64,000 bases of DNA from an uncultured Flavobacteriaceae bacterium. GTDB taxonomy: Bacteria > Bacteroidota > Bacteroidia > Flavobacteriales > Flavobacteriaceae. How positions within the stretch are numbered: the first letter of the stretch is position 1; each line of letters begins with the position of its first letter. Location: positions 558,001 through 622,000 of the forward strand of contig CALSRG010000001.1 in the NCBI GenBank assembly GCA_943788695.1, read 5' to 3'. The notes under the pieces are model-generated. The model did no database searches. It saw nothing but the letters and a program-made list of their open reading frames with translations, and was not told where the DNA came from. A program made the position numbers and the translations under genes. Positions 1 to 9,813 of this stretch are shown here, piece by piece.

Positions 1-111
1 AAACCATGACTTTTTTAATGAGGCTGCAAAGATATATTGCTCCGGTCAAATGCCAATGCCTTATTTTGCTCAAATTGACATAAAGCGCGTCTTAAAGTCG
101 GAAACGAAACT

Positions 112-119
112 TATCTTTG
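112..119 (+). promoter_or_regulatory. -7 box (TATCTTTG) of the DUF3109 gene
   Basis: TATCTTTG is an exact match to the Bacteroidota -7 element TAnnTTTG. It ends only 4 bases before the ATG at 124, so transcription would begin at or next to the start codon. I see no good TTTG at the expected -33 place. Confidence 0.5.
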
Positions 120-123
120 GTCC

Positions 124-690
124 ATGATAAGAATAGGCTCGGCTTTAATTTCTGAAGATTTGCTCGAAAAGCAATTTGCATGCGACCTCAACGCATGTCA
201 TGGCGCGTGCTGCGTGGCTGGCGAAGCTGGTGCGCCGCTTTCTTCCGAAGAAACCACCATTCTCGATGAACTTTACCCCAAAATAGCACCTTATTTAAGA
301 GTCGAAGGACGTGCTGCGATTATTGAACAGGGAACCAGTATTGTGTCCAGCTCTGGCGATCTGGAAACGCCCTTAGTCAATGGCGCAGAGTGTGCCTACG
401 TTGTTTTTGATGATCACAACAGGGCTTTGTGCGGTATTGAAAGCGCCAAACGCGATGGCGCGATCGATTGGTTAAAACCACTATCCTGCCACTTATACCC
501 CGTTAGGGCATTGGAGTTGGATGAGCTCACCGCACTCAACTACCACCATTGGCCCATTTGCAGCACAGCTTGTGATTTGGGAAAAACGCAAAAAACACCA
601 GTTTATCAGTTCGTAAAGGAGGCTTTAATTCGAAAATTTGGACCATCTTGGTTCGAGACGCTTGAGCAGCACGACAAATTGAAAAATTAG
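124..690 (+). CDS. DUF3109 family Cys-rich protein
   Basis: A 188-residue cytosolic protein with no signal peptide. Near the N-terminus the cysteines C20, C25, C29 and C30 form a C-x4-C-x3-CC cluster. More cysteines follow in GAEC, ALCG, LSCH and ICSTAC. This pattern matches DUF3109, which resembles YkgJ-type zinc/iron-sulfur cluster domains. The family has no established function, and metal or Fe-S binding is an inference from the cysteines. The ATG at 124 is used because the cluster begins only 20 residues in and the -7 box lies just upstream. The gene is alone on its strand, about 255 bp before nrdB. Confidence 0.85.
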   Translation: MIRIGSALISEDLLEKQFACDLNACHGACCVAGEAGAPLSSEETTILDELYPKIAPYLRVEGRAAIIEQGTSIVSSSGDLETPLVNGAECAYVVFDDHNRALCGIESAKRDGAIDWLKPLSCHLYPVRALELDELTALNYHHWPICSTACDLGKTQKTPVYQFVKEALIRKFGPSWFETLEQHDKLKN

Positions 691-878
691 TTTGTGATTT
701 TGTCACATTGAAAAAAATTTGCATTCCCATTTTTATCCGAAATGACTTAAAAAGGGCCGTATTATTGACATTCAAATTATTGATAATTAGTCTTTTATCA
801 TTTAAAACGGTCAAATTATTTTGTAAGATTATACCTACACCTTGTTAAAAACTTCAAAGCAATGTTTATAAGTAAGCC

Positions 879-909
879 TTTCTATTCTGATCTCAATTTT
901 CAATCTTTG
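879..909 (+). promoter_or_regulatory. Candidate nrdBA promoter
   Basis: TTTC (879-882), a 19 bp spacer, then AATCTTTG (902-909). Each box differs by one base from the TTTG and TAnnTTTG consensus. The spacing is the same as in the stronger promoters of this window. The 255 bp gap upstream of nrdB is otherwise AT-rich and holds no gene I can support. Confidence 0.35.
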
Positions 910-945
910 TTAAGTAAAAATTAGTAAAAAAAATAGCAGAATATC

Positions 946-1926
946 ATGTCAACACAAGTCGAGCCCATTTTAAAGGAAAATAGTAACCGTTTTGTCATTT
1001 TCCCTATTCAGCATCACGATATTTGGGATTGGTATAAAAAGTCGGAAGCCAGTTTTTGGACGGCTGAAGAAATCGATTTGCATCAAGATTTGACAGACTG
1101 GAGCACCAAACTCAATGATGATGAGCGTTATTTTATCAAACATATTCTAGCTTTCTTCGCTGCGAGTGATGGTATTGTCAATGAAAATTTGGCAGAGAAT
1201 TTTGTTAATGAAGTGCAATACTCTGAGGCTAAATTTTTCTATGGCTTCCAAATCATGATGGAGAACATCCACAGCGAAACTTATTCGCTTCTCATAGATA
1301 CTTATGTTAAAGATGAGGCTGAAAAAAACCAATTATTTCAAGCCATAGACGTTTTTCCTGCGATTCAAAAGAAAGCCCAATGGGCTTTGAAATGGATCGA
1401 ATCACCCAGCTTTGCTGAACGTCTCATTGCATTTGCGGCAGTAGAAGGCATCTTTTTTTCAGGAGCCTTTTGTTCAATCTTCTGGCTTAAAAAGCGAGGC
1501 CTTATGCCTGGACTTACTTTCTCAAATGAGTTGATTTCTAGAGACGAAGGCGTCCATTGTGATTTTGCAGTGCACTTGCACAACAAGCACTTGGTTAATA
1601 AAGTGCCAAAAGAGAGAATTACCGAAATTATCGTGGACGCGTTAAACATCGAACGCGAATTTATTACAGAGTCTTTGCCAGCCAGTTTGATTGGTATGAA
1701 TGCTGGCCTTATGACCCAATATTTAGAGTTTGTCACCGACCGTTTGCTGCGCGAACTGGAGTGCGAACCTATCTATCACGTGAGCAATCCATTTGATTTC
1801 ATGGATATGATATCCCTTCAAGGTAAAACCAATTTCTTTGAAAAACGTGTGTCTGAATATCAAAAAGCAGGCGTCCACGTCAAAGAGGAAGAAGGGAATA
1901 AGTTTACTATGGATGCCGATTTTTAA
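946..1926 (+). CDS. nrdB: Ribonucleoside-diphosphate reductase, beta subunit
   Basis: Small subunit of class I ribonucleotide reductase. It carries the di-iron centre and tyrosyl radical that start reduction of ribonucleotides to deoxyribonucleotides in NrdA. By alignment to the family, the metal ligands are D44, E106, H109, E167, E201 and H204. The radical tyrosine is Y113 in the HSETYS motif, so this is a tyrosyl-radical class Ia type enzyme rather than a Tyr-less subclass. At 326 residues it has the usual Bacteroidota length. It is followed by nrdA on the same strand after 154 bp that contain an inverted repeat; this order, beta before alpha, is common in the phylum. Confidence 0.96.
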   Translation: MSTQVEPILKENSNRFVIFPIQHHDIWDWYKKSEASFWTAEEIDLHQDLTDWSTKLNDDERYFIKHILAFFAASDGIVNENLAENFVNEVQYSEAKFFYGFQIMMENIHSETYSLLIDTYVKDEAEKNQLFQAIDVFPAIQKKAQWALKWIESPSFAERLIAFAAVEGIFFSGAFCSIFWLKKRGLMPGLTFSNELISRDEGVHCDFAVHLHNKHLVNKVPKERITEIIVDALNIEREFITESLPASLIGMNAGLMTQYLEFVTDRLLRELECEPIYHVSNPFDFMDMISLQGKTNFFEKRVSEYQKAGVHVKEEEGNKFTMDADF

Positions 1927-1943
1927 TATCGGACAACAAAACC

Positions 1944-1992
1944 CTTCAAACCTCTAGCCAAAATCCCCATCTCAAAGGGCATCGGTTTGAAG
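1944..1992 (+). other. Inverted repeat in the nrdB-nrdA gap
   Basis: CTTCAAACC (1944-1952) is perfectly repeated in inverse as GGTTTGAAG (1984-1992), with a 31-base loop that can add a short GCC/GGC pairing. No T-run follows, so it is unlikely to be a simple terminator. It could stabilise or process the nrdB 3' end or modulate nrdA. No known element was recognised. Confidence 0.4.
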
Positions 1993-2080
1993 AATAACCA
2001 AAATAATGTCGCTCGAAAGGGCTTAATAGTACCGCCAGACAATGCTGTCCAAGATCTTGTCGGCTTTAAATGTGAAATGT

Positions 2081-4573
2081 ATGTATGTAATCAAAAGAGA
2101 TGGCCACAAAGAGCCAGTGAGCTTCGATAAGATCACCGCACGGGTTAAAAAATTATGCTACGAACTCAACGAAATCGTTGACCCTGTAAAAGTTGCGATG
2201 AAAGTAATCGAAGGGCTCTATGACGGCGTGACGACCAGTGAATTGGACAATTTGGCTGCTGAGACAGCGGCATCCTTAACCACTGCGCATCCCGACTATG
2301 CCAAATTAGCCGCACGCATCTCAGTGTCAAATCTTCATAAAAACACTAAAAAGTCTTTTAGTGAAGTTATGACCGACTTGTACACCTACATCAACCCACG
2401 TACGGGTAAAAAAGCACCTTTGTTGGCCGATGACGTCTATCAGGTGATCATGGACAATAAAGAAAAAATTGATTCAACCATTATTTATAACCGCGATTTT
2501 GGTTATGACTATTTTGGATTTAAAACCCTCGAGCGTTCTTATTTGCTCAAACTCAATGGTGAAATTGCCGAAAGACCGCAGCACATGCTCATGCGTGTGT
2601 CTATCGGGATTCATTTAAACGATCTCGAGTCCGCTTTTGAAACCTATGAGTTGATGTCCAAAAAATATTTTACCCACGCCACACCAACCCTGTTCAATTC
2701 GGGTACCCCTAAACCTCAGATGTCTTCGTGTTTTTTATTAAGCATGAAAGACGACAGCATCGATGGCATTTATGACACTCTAAAGCAAACAGCCAGAATT
2801 TCTCAGTCGGCTGGAGGTATCGGTTTGTCTGTGCACAATATCAGAGCCATGGGCAGCTATATCGCTGGCACAAATGGTACAAGTAATGGTTTAGTTCCCA
2901 TGCTTCAAGTATTCAATGACACAGCACGTTATGTTGATCAAGGTGGCGGAAAACGCAAGGGCAGTTTTGCCATTTATCTCGAGCCATGGCACGCTGATAT
3001 TTTCGATTTTCTCGATTTAAAAAAGAACCACGGTAAAGAAGAAATGCGTGCTCGCGATTTGTTCTACGCCATGTGGATCCCAGATTTGTTCATGAAGCGT
3101 GTTCAAGAAGATTCAACTTGGACCCTGATGTGTCCTAATGAGTGTCCAGGTCTTTACGACCACCATAGTGCCGAATTTGAGTCCATTTACCTCCGTTATG
3201 AAGAAGAGGGTAAAGGACGCAAAACCATAAAAGCCCGTGAATTGTGGGAGAAAATTCTAGAATCTCAAATTGAAACGGGAACACCTTATATGCTGTATAA
3301 AGATGCAGCCAACTCAAAATCAAACCAACAAAACTTGGGTACCATCCGCTCGTCCAATCTGTGTACCGAAATATTAGAGTACACATCACCCGATGAGGTA
3401 GCGGTGTGTAATTTGGCCTCTATTGCACTGCCGATGTTTGTGAAAGATGGTGCGTTTGACCACCAAGCCCTTTATAAAATTACCAAGCGGGTGACCAAAA
3501 ACTTAAACAGGGTGATCGACCGCAATTATTATCCCGTAAAAGAGGCTGAAAACTCAAACATGAGACACCGTCCAATCGGTTTGGGCGTCCAAGGTTTGGC
3601 CGATGCTTTCATCATGCTCCGCTTGCCGTTCACTAGCCCAGAAGCCAAGCAGTTGAATAAAGACATATTTGAAACCCTCTATTTCGCTGCAGTAACGGCA
3701 TCTATGGAAGAAGCCAAAACGGATGGCACTTATGAAAGCTATGAGGGCTCACCAATCAGCAAGGGCGATTTTCAGCACAACCTTTGGGGTGTTGACGAAG
3801 CCAGCCTCAGCGGCACCTGGGATTGGGAAGCACTGCGTCAAGAAGTGGCCAAACACGGCGTTCGTAATTCATTATTGGTTGCGCCCATGCCAACAGCAAG
3901 CACTTCTCAGATTCTAGGCAATAACGAATGCTTTGAGCCTTACACTTCAAACATTTACACCCGACGGGTACTTTCAGGTGAGTTTATCGTAGTCAACAAT
4001 CACTTACTCAATGATTTGGTTGAATTGGGATTGTGGAACGAATCTCTCAAACAAGACATCATGCGCGCTAATGGATCCATCCAACACATAGCATCCATTC
4101 CGGCCGACATCCGCGAATTGTATAAAACAGTTTGGGAAATGAGCATGAAGGACATTATTGATATGGCACGTGATCGTGGTTACTTCATCGATCAGTCGCA
4201 ATCTCTCAACCTCTTTATGGAGGGTGCTACAATGGCCAAACTGACCTCAATGCACTTCTACGCTTGGTCTAACGGTTTAAAGACAGGCATGTATTATTTG
4301 AGAACCAAAAGTGCTGTGGATGCTATTAAGTTTACTTTAAAGCAAGAGTCTGTGACTGCCCCAGTATCAGTAGCAGTGGAAACTGAAGTCGAGGACAATG
4401 CTGAAGTATTGTCTCAAATGCAGCAACAGGCCGAGAAGGCGGCAGAGACTTTTGCTAAAGCACAACTTAAACCTCAAGTTGAAGCAGAACCCATATCGCC
4501 TGAAGAAATGAAAGCGCTCATAGCACAAGCCAAGAGTGGCGAAGCCGATGATTGCTTAATGTGTGGCTCTTAA
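2081..4573 (+). CDS. nrdA: Ribonucleoside-diphosphate reductase, alpha subunit
   Basis: Large catalytic subunit of class I ribonucleotide reductase, 830 residues from the chosen start. An ATP-cone (about residues 1-90, beginning [15 protein letters not shown]) gives allosteric control. The 10-stranded barrel follows with [23 protein letters not shown] and PTASTSQI motifs, and the C-terminus ends in the redox pair CLMCGS. An in-frame ATG at 2042 would add 13 residues with no family similarity. I chose 2081 because homologues begin MYVxKRDG directly at the ATP-cone. The linker before the CxxC is Gln/Glu/Ala-rich. A strong terminator follows. Confidence 0.95.
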   Translation: MYVIKRDGHKEPVSFDKITARVKKLCYELNEIVDPVKVAMKVIEGLYDGVTTSELDNLAAETAASLTTAHPDYAKLAARISVSNLHKNTKKSFSEVMTDLYTYINPRTGKKAPLLADDVYQVIMDNKEKIDSTIIYNRDFGYDYFGFKTLERSYLLKLNGEIAERPQHMLMRVSIGIHLNDLESAFETYELMSKKYFTHATPTLFNSGTPKPQMSSCFLLSMKDDSIDGIYDTLKQTARISQSAGGIGLSVHNIRAMGSYIAGTNGTSNGLVPMLQVFNDTARYVDQGGGKRKGSFAIYLEPWHADIFDFLDLKKNHGKEEMRARDLFYAMWIPDLFMKRVQEDSTWTLMCPNECPGLYDHHSAEFESIYLRYEEEGKGRKTIKARELWEKILESQIETGTPYMLYKDAANSKSNQQNLGTIRSSNLCTEILEYTSPDEVAVCNLASIALPMFVKDGAFDHQALYKITKRVTKNLNRVIDRNYYPVKEAENSNMRHRPIGLGVQGLADAFIMLRLPFTSPEAKQLNKDIFETLYFAAVTASMEEAKTDGTYESYEGSPISKGDFQHNLWGVDEASLSGTWDWEALRQEVAKHGVRNSLLVAPMPTASTSQILGNNECFEPYTSNIYTRRVLSGEFIVVNNHLLNDLVELGLWNESLKQDIMRANGSIQHIASIPADIRELYKTVWEMSMKDIIDMARDRGYFIDQSQSLNLFMEGATMAKLTSMHFYAWSNGLKTGMYYLRTKSAVDAIKFTLKQESVTAPVSVAVETEVEDNAEVLSQMQQQAEKAAETFAKAQLKPQVEAEPISPEEMKALIAQAKSGEADDCLMCGS

Positions 4574-4597
4574 TGCGTCCACTTAAACCATTACATG

Positions 4598-4624
4598 ACC
4601 CCCGATACCCTCGGGGGTTTTTAT
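4598..4624 (+). terminator. Rho-independent terminator after nrdA
   Basis: Perfect 8 bp stem ACCCCCGA (4598-4605) / TCGGGGGT (4611-4618) with a TACCC loop, followed by a T-rich tail. It closes the nrdBA transcription unit. Confidence 0.9.
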
Positions 4625-4723
4625 TTGAGCGTTTTTATTTTACCACTTATAGGCATATCATATACAGTTAACCTCTCATTCAACACCGCCTATATAGTGG
4701 ACCATTAATCCCTGACTTTTATT

Positions 4724-4996
4724 TTGACCAATAACGCTCACACATTTTTTTATGCGGGTATAACTTCTAACATTAAAGAGGAGCTAGATAATCTTAGCAA
4801 AGGTTTCTTAAAAGATGATTTATGGCCAGAAGATTGTAAAAAGCTGGTCTATTGCGAAAAGTTTGTTTTTGAAAGAGAGGCCTTGGCGCGATTTGAAATG
4901 ATTAAAACTTTGACCGATACGAAAAAGCGTAAGATTATCGAAATGATGAATCCAAAATGGCTTGATTTGCCAAAATATTGGCCACTTAGTGTTTAA
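4724..4996 (+). CDS. Degenerate GIY-YIG-like ORF, possibly a decaying gene
   Basis: The 90-residue product resembles GIY-YIG (UvrC/YhbQ-type) nuclease domains: YAGITSNI aligns with the YIG strand, then KKLVYCE, EALARFEMIK and MNPKWLDL at the end. Catalytic positions look lost. The arginine after TSN is replaced (IKEEL), and the glutamate of the usual REK is phenylalanine (RFE). No ATG exists for this frame. TTG at 4724 is the only standard start after the TAA at 4706-4708, yet homology (LTFILT) continues upstream of that TTG to near the stop. Either a non-standard start is used or the gene has lost its beginning. It sits alone after the nrdA terminator. Confidence 0.5.
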   Translation: MTNNAHTFFYAGITSNIKEELDNLSKGFLKDDLWPEDCKKLVYCEKFVFEREALARFEMIKTLTDTKKRKIIEMMNPKWLDLPKYWPLSV

Positions 4997-5133
4997 ACTC
5001 TCCCAATTTTGAATTTTCATAATCATACCTCAACAGCAGAGCTTGTTGGAATAGCTTACTAAATCACTAATAATTGATTGTAAAGCTTAGGACAGCTAAT
5101 TGAATATTAGTATTTTCGGTACAAATTATTGGT

Positions 5134-6465
5134 ATGAATTGGGAACAGCTATTGTCACTCAAACGCTTTGGCGACGCGCATAAGAGACTCCGTAAAGAGC
5201 AAGATCAAACCCGTTTGGGTTTTGAAGTGGACTATGATAGGATCATTTTTTCCAGTGAATTCCGAAGTCTTCAGGACAAAACCCAAGTGGTCCCATTGTC
5301 GCGTCGCGATTTTGTTCATACACGCCTTACCCACAGTTTGGAAGTTAGTGTTGTTGGTCGGTCACTAGGTCGTCAGGTTGGGCAGCGCCTTTTAGAGCGC
5401 CATCCGCATCTTCGAGCCATTCACGGTTTTGAAATTAATGACTTTGGAGCCATTGTTTCTGCGGCAGCCTTAGCTCATGATATTGGCAACCCACCCTTTG
5501 GCCATTCTGGTGAGAAGGCCATTGGCCGCTATTTTACTAAAGGTGAAGGGCAACAATTTAAAACCCAACTAACAGCTGCAGAATTTCAAGATCTTTGTGA
5601 TTTTGAAGGCAATGCCAATGGTTTTCGCATTCTCACTGAAAGCCGAGCAGGACGACCCGGAGGTCTTAGGTTGAGTTATGCTACACTGGGCGCCTTCATC
5701 AAATACCCCAAAGCCTCCTTACCGATCAAGCCAAGCTCACATATTGCCGATAAAAAGTTTGGGGTATTTCAGTCTGAAATAGCATTTTTTAATGGTTTGG
5801 CAACTGATTTGGGAATGATGACAATAGCACCTAAAGTCAATCGTCATCCTTTGGCTTTTTTGGTTGAGGCGGCGGATGATATTTGCTACACCATTATCGA
5901 TTTTGAAGACGCTATTAACTGTGGTTGGATTGAAGAATCTTATGCGCTCGAATACCTTATCAAATTGGTTAAGGATAGGATGAATGTGAGTACCTACAAC
6001 GGAATGACCCTTACAACAGACCGTGTTAGTTATTTGCGTGCTCTGGCCATTAGCGCACTGATTGATGAAGCTGTTGAGATTTTTATGACTAACGAAGCAG
6101 CCATTTTATCAGGAGATTATGGACTCGGACTTTTAGATAAGTGCAAATATGAAGCTCAAATTAGCGATATCAAAAATTTGAGTATTCAGAACATGTACCA
6201 ATCACCTGAGGTGATTGATAAAGAAATTGCAGGTTATGAGGTACTCACTCAACTGCTGTCGGTCTATTGCAGCGCTGTTGTTCAATTCAACGCCAATGAC
6301 TGTGCCCAATACGAACAACTCATACTAAAAACTTTGCCCAAATCCATTACATCAGCAGACGTCAATCTGTATGATCAGCTTATCGCGGTTTGCGGCCATA
6401 TTGCAATAATGTCTGATAGTCAAGCTGTTATGACCTACAATACATTAAAAGGCTTAAGGTTATAA
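5134..6465 (+). CDS. dgt: dGTP triphosphohydrolase (HD domain)
   Basis: Cytosolic HD-domain enzyme expected to cleave dNTPs, classically dGTP, to deoxynucleoside and triphosphate. The metal site is visible as THSLEV (H67) and ALAHDIGNPPFGHSGE (H115, D116), followed by the family motif EGNANGFRIL. The length of 443 residues fits the dGTPase family of Bacteroidota. It lies near ribonucleotide reductase, so synthesis and removal of dNTPs are encoded close together, but the nrdA terminator separates their transcription. A TATTTTCG sequence at 5111-5118 is a one-mismatch -7 box. Confidence 0.92.
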   Translation: MNWEQLLSLKRFGDAHKRLRKEQDQTRLGFEVDYDRIIFSSEFRSLQDKTQVVPLSRRDFVHTRLTHSLEVSVVGRSLGRQVGQRLLERHPHLRAIHGFEINDFGAIVSAAALAHDIGNPPFGHSGEKAIGRYFTKGEGQQFKTQLTAAEFQDLCDFEGNANGFRILTESRAGRPGGLRLSYATLGAFIKYPKASLPIKPSSHIADKKFGVFQSEIAFFNGLATDLGMMTIAPKVNRHPLAFLVEAADDICYTIIDFEDAINCGWIEESYALEYLIKLVKDRMNVSTYNGMTLTTDRVSYLRALAISALIDEAVEIFMTNEAAILSGDYGLGLLDKCKYEAQISDIKNLSIQNMYQSPEVIDKEIAGYEVLTQLLSVYCSAVVQFNANDCAQYEQLILKTLPKSITSADVNLYDQLIAVCGHIAIMSDSQAVMTYNTLKGLRL

Positions 6466-6516
6466 TTATCATGTAATTATTGTTAAATTTAACTACTAAC
6501 AATTAATACCAATACA

Positions 6517-9138
6517 ATGACTCTTGTTAACCCCAAAATCTGTACCCTACTTCTAATTTCTTTTTTCAACTTGGCATTGGCTCAAGGCCCATTGTCAGAT
6601 GACCCAAACGGTGACTTGATTTTGAATTACCTTCTTGAGCATAGAGCAACATGGGGTCTTTCTGACAGTGATTTGACTGACCTTACCGTAGCGTCATCTC
6701 ATACCGATGAACGCACAGAAATTACTCATGTGTATGTGCAGCAACACTTCGACCAAATTTTAGTTTATAATGCCATAGCAACTATTGGTATTAAAAATGG
6801 CAAAGTATTTAGTGCGATGAATACCCTTGTTCCAAATATGGCTGCTTTGGTGAACAGCACCACTCCTTCATTATTGCCTGCGCATGCGATTCTGAAAACA
6901 ATCGATCATTTTCAATTGGAAATGCCAAATGACATTCAATATATAGCCAATTCTGGTAATGATTTTACCTTTTCGTCAGAGTCTTTGTCCGATAATACCA
7001 TTCCGGTGACATTGGTATTATACCCTCATAACGGTACATTACGACTGTCTTGGGATTTGCATATCGAATTAAAAAATGACAACCATTGGTGGAGCGCTCG
7101 GGTTGATGCTATAACAGGAGAAATTCTGGACACTAATGATTTAGTGCTTAATTGTGAATTTCACACGCCTTCTGCCTCCACAGTATCTAAGCAACCCCAA
7201 TTTGAGCTTTTTAATGACCAACGCAACATGAGTGCCGACGGATCACGATACAATGTTTATGCGCTTCCAGCTGAAAGTCCAAATCATGGTCCTCGTCAGT
7301 TGATTACCGACCCGGCTAATCTTGAAGCTTCGCCTTTTGGCTGGCATGACACCGATGGTGTCGATGGTGCTGAATATACCATTACGCGCGGTAATAATGT
7401 ATTTGCCTATGAGGATAGTGATGGCACAAATAACCCTGGCTATTCACCGGATGGAGGCGCTAATTTGGAATTTGACTTTCCAATAAATTTATCGGGTCAA
7501 GCAAACAGTTATTATGATGCTTCTATTACCAATTTATTTTACATCAATAATATGATGCACGATATTTGGTATAACTATGGATTTGATGAGGTAAGTGGTA
7601 ATTTCCAACAAAACAATTATGGTAACGGCGGCGCACCTACTGATTATGTCAATGCAGAGGCCCAAGATGGCAGTGGTACAAATAATGCAAATTTTGCCAC
7701 ACCGCCGGATGGCCAAAGTGGTCGTATGCAGATGTTTTTATGGTCGCCTTCTACTGCCCCAGAGATACTGACCATTCCTAGCGGTAGTCTTGCTGGAACC
7801 TATTCAGGTATTCCTGCCGCTTTTGGGGGTGCTGTTCCTACCGATGTTCCGATCAGTGGATCGCTGGTTTTAGCCATCGACGAAACTACACCTGATCCTT
7901 ATGACGCCTGTGAGGAAATCCAAAATGGTGCGGCATTATCAGGAAATATTGCTGTAATCAAGCGGGGTGTTTGTGAATTTGGTTTTAAAGTCCTTGCCGC
8001 TGAAAATCTCGGTGCTATTGCCGTGATTATCATTAATAATGTTCCTGGCAATCCCATTACGATGGCCCCTGGTGCAGACGGCGGTTCAGTGACCATTCCG
8101 TCCATCATGATTTCGGAGACTGATGGCGCTGCACTGATAGCAGCCTTAGAGGCAGGAGAAAGCATAACTGGAGATATTATAAACATGGGGCCTTATAGTA
8201 GGGATGGAGATTTAGACAATGGCATCGTAGCCCACGAATATGGTCACGGTATTTCTATCCGATTAGCCGGTGGCGCGAATAATGTAGGTTGTTTAAATAA
8301 TGCTGAACAAATGGGAGAGGGTTGGTCTGACTGGTTTGGACTGATGCTCACTATGGAGGCTGGTGATCTGGGTTCTGATATTTCAGGAATTGGTACTTTT
8401 GCTATTGGTCAAGAAACTGATGGAAACGGCATTCGTCCAGCACCTTACAGTACAGATTTTGGTGTTAACAATCACACTTATGGGTCAACCAACAATACAG
8501 CAAGTATTTCCGAACCTCATGGTATCGGATTCGTTTGGGCCACCATGCTTTGGGATTTGACATGGGCCTATGTGGACAAATATGGATTTGACCCTGATCT
8601 TTATAACGGTACTGGCGGGAACAACAAGGTTATGGCCTTGGTTATTGAAGGCCTCAAATTACAGGCTTGTAATCCAGGCTTTGTAAATGGAAGAGATGCT
8701 ATATTAGCAGCTGATACGGCAATTACAGGAGGTACCGATCAGTGTATGATCTGGGAAGTGTTTGCAAATCGAGGTCTGGGCTATAATGCTTCACAAGGCT
8801 TGAGCATTTCACGTACCGACCAAGTAGAAGATTTTACGATGCCACCGTCAGATGACCCTACTTTAGTCAATTGCGTGTTATCTAACAATAATCCTGAGTT
8901 TGAATCCATTAAAATTTTTCCTAACCCCACCAATGATGTGTTGCGCATTCAAAACACAAATCAAATTGGAAAGGCGAGGTTGGTCTTAACAGATCTTAAC
9001 GGCAGAGTGGTTTGGAAAAAAGATGGCATTTTAGACGCCAATGTAAATATTGACGTGTCAAAAATGACTTCGGGTTTGTATGTCTTATCAATAGACAATG
9101 GCACCACCAGACATACCAGAAAAATCATTATTCAATAA
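6517..9138 (+). CDS. Secreted M36 (fungalysin) metallopeptidase with PA domain and T9SS tail
   Basis: An 873-residue exported zinc protease. A signal peptide ends near ALA-QG (about residue 23). A fungalysin/thermolysin propeptide region follows. The catalytic domain has HDIWYNYGFDE and the zinc motif H573-E574-x-x-H577, with E601 in MGEGWSD as the likely third ligand. A protease-associated domain (about residues 425-555, with VIKRGVCEFGFK and GAIAVIIINN) is inserted before the HExxH. The C-terminus, from IFPNPTNDVLRI to the end, is a type A T9SS sorting domain, so the enzyme should cross the outer membrane. The tadA gene starts 3 bp later. Confidence 0.93.
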   Translation: MTLVNPKICTLLLISFFNLALAQGPLSDDPNGDLILNYLLEHRATWGLSDSDLTDLTVASSHTDERTEITHVYVQQHFDQILVYNAIATIGIKNGKVFSAMNTLVPNMAALVNSTTPSLLPAHAILKTIDHFQLEMPNDIQYIANSGNDFTFSSESLSDNTIPVTLVLYPHNGTLRLSWDLHIELKNDNHWWSARVDAITGEILDTNDLVLNCEFHTPSASTVSKQPQFELFNDQRNMSADGSRYNVYALPAESPNHGPRQLITDPANLEASPFGWHDTDGVDGAEYTITRGNNVFAYEDSDGTNNPGYSPDGGANLEFDFPINLSGQANSYYDASITNLFYINNMMHDIWYNYGFDEVSGNFQQNNYGNGGAPTDYVNAEAQDGSGTNNANFATPPDGQSGRMQMFLWSPSTAPEILTIPSGSLAGTYSGIPAAFGGAVPTDVPISGSLVLAIDETTPDPYDACEEIQNGAALSGNIAVIKRGVCEFGFKVLAAENLGAIAVIIINNVPGNPITMAPGADGGSVTIPSIMISETDGAALIAALEAGESITGDIINMGPYSRDGDLDNGIVAHEYGHGISIRLAGGANNVGCLNNAEQMGEGWSDWFGLMLTMEAGDLGSDISGIGTFAIGQETDGNGIRPAPYSTDFGVNNHTYGSTNNTASISEPHGIGFVWATMLWDLTWAYVDKYGFDPDLYNGTGGNNKVMALVIEGLKLQACNPGFVNGRDAILAADTAITGGTDQCMIWEVFANRGLGYNASQGLSISRTDQVEDFTMPPSDDPTLVNCVLSNNNPEFESIKIFPNPTNDVLRIQNTNQIGKARLVLTDLNGRVVWKKDGILDANVNIDVSKMTSGLYVLSIDNGTTRHTRKIIIQ

Positions 9139-9141
9139 ACG

Positions 9142-9582
9142 GTGAAATTGGATCACGACTTTTTCATGGCTAGGGCCATTCAAGAAGCTCAATGTGCTTT
9201 AGAAAGAGGTGAGATGCCTATTGGTGCGGTGATTGTTTTGGACGGTCAAATCATTGCCAGATCACATAATCTGACGGAAACCTTAAATGATGTTACAGCT
9301 CATGCCGAGATGCAAGCGATTACCTCAGCTGCTAATTTTTTAGGAGCAAAGTATCTCAATCAATGTACCCTATATGTAACCTTGGAGCCTTGCCCAATGT
9401 GCGTGGGGGCCTTGTACTGGAGCCAGATAGGTTCTGTTGTTTTTGGTGCAAAAGAGACTAGGCATAAGTTATTGACGCCGCCAAATTATCATCCCAAAAC
9501 GACAGTTGAGGGCGGGGTGTTAGCTCAAGAGGCGGCAAGTTTGATTGATCGTTTTTTTGAAATTAAACGATCACTTAATTAA
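9142..9582 (+). CDS. tadA: tRNA-specific adenosine deaminase
   Basis: Zinc-dependent deaminase that converts adenosine 34 of tRNA-Arg(ACG) to inosine. The cytidine/deoxycytidylate deaminase signature is intact: H54-A-E56 and P83-C84-P-M-C87. It has 146 residues. The start is a GTG at 9142, three bases after the M36 stop codon. An internal ATG at 9166 would remove part of the first helix. Its TAA shares a TTAA with the stop of the opposing gene. Translational coupling to the protease gene is possible, though their functions are unrelated. Confidence 0.92.
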   Translation: MKLDHDFFMARAIQEAQCALERGEMPIGAVIVLDGQIIARSHNLTETLNDVTAHAEMQAITSAANFLGAKYLNQCTLYVTLEPCPMCVGALYWSQIGSVVFGAKETRHKLLTPPNYHPKTTVEGGVLAQEAASLIDRFFEIKRSLN

Positions 9583-9803
9583 TGTTTAGCGTCGTTAAAG
9601 GCCTTCATTTTATCGAGATTGTCTTTCGTGAGCAGGTAATCACTTACCTTTTTATTTTTCCAACGGTGGTATGAAAATAAAGGGAATACGACGAAAAAAA
9701 GAAAAACGACACCACTTCCTATGACCTTAGGAATGTTGAGAATGACCCCTGTACAAATGCCGGCAATGGCGATGAACCAAAATAGAGGCAATAGTTTTCT
9801 CAC
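9579..9803 (-). CDS. Small two-TM membrane protein downstream of aspS
   Basis: A 74-residue protein with two predicted membrane segments (about 4-24 and 27-46) and a basic, hydrophilic C-terminal tail (HRWKNKKVSDYLLTKDNLDK). The start is a GTG at 9803; no ATG is available. It begins 10 bp after the aspS stop and is probably co-transcribed with it. No family function is recognised. The end overlaps the tadA stop by 4 bases. Confidence 0.7.
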   Translation of the reverse strand: MRKLLPLFWFIAIAGICTGVILNIPKVIGSGVVFLFFVVFPLFSYHRWKNKKVSDYLLTKDNLDKMKAFNDAKH

Positions 9804-9813
9804 TTTAATCTAA

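Noticed and set aside
710-735. GTGA/TCAC short palindrome after the DUF3109 gene as a terminator
   Set aside because: Only a 4 bp stem and no T-run after it.
536-814. Minus-strand open frame of 92 codons overlapping the DUF3109 gene end
   Set aside because: Composition and overlap show it is an antisense shadow; no domain pattern.
772-820. Direct repeat TCAAATTATT at 772-781 and 811-820
   Set aside because: The region is strongly AT-rich, so a 10 bp repeat is weak evidence for a regulatory site.
4820-5026. Minus-strand open frame opposite the GIY-YIG ORF
   Set aside because: Its coding potential follows from the opposite strand; no similarity recognised.
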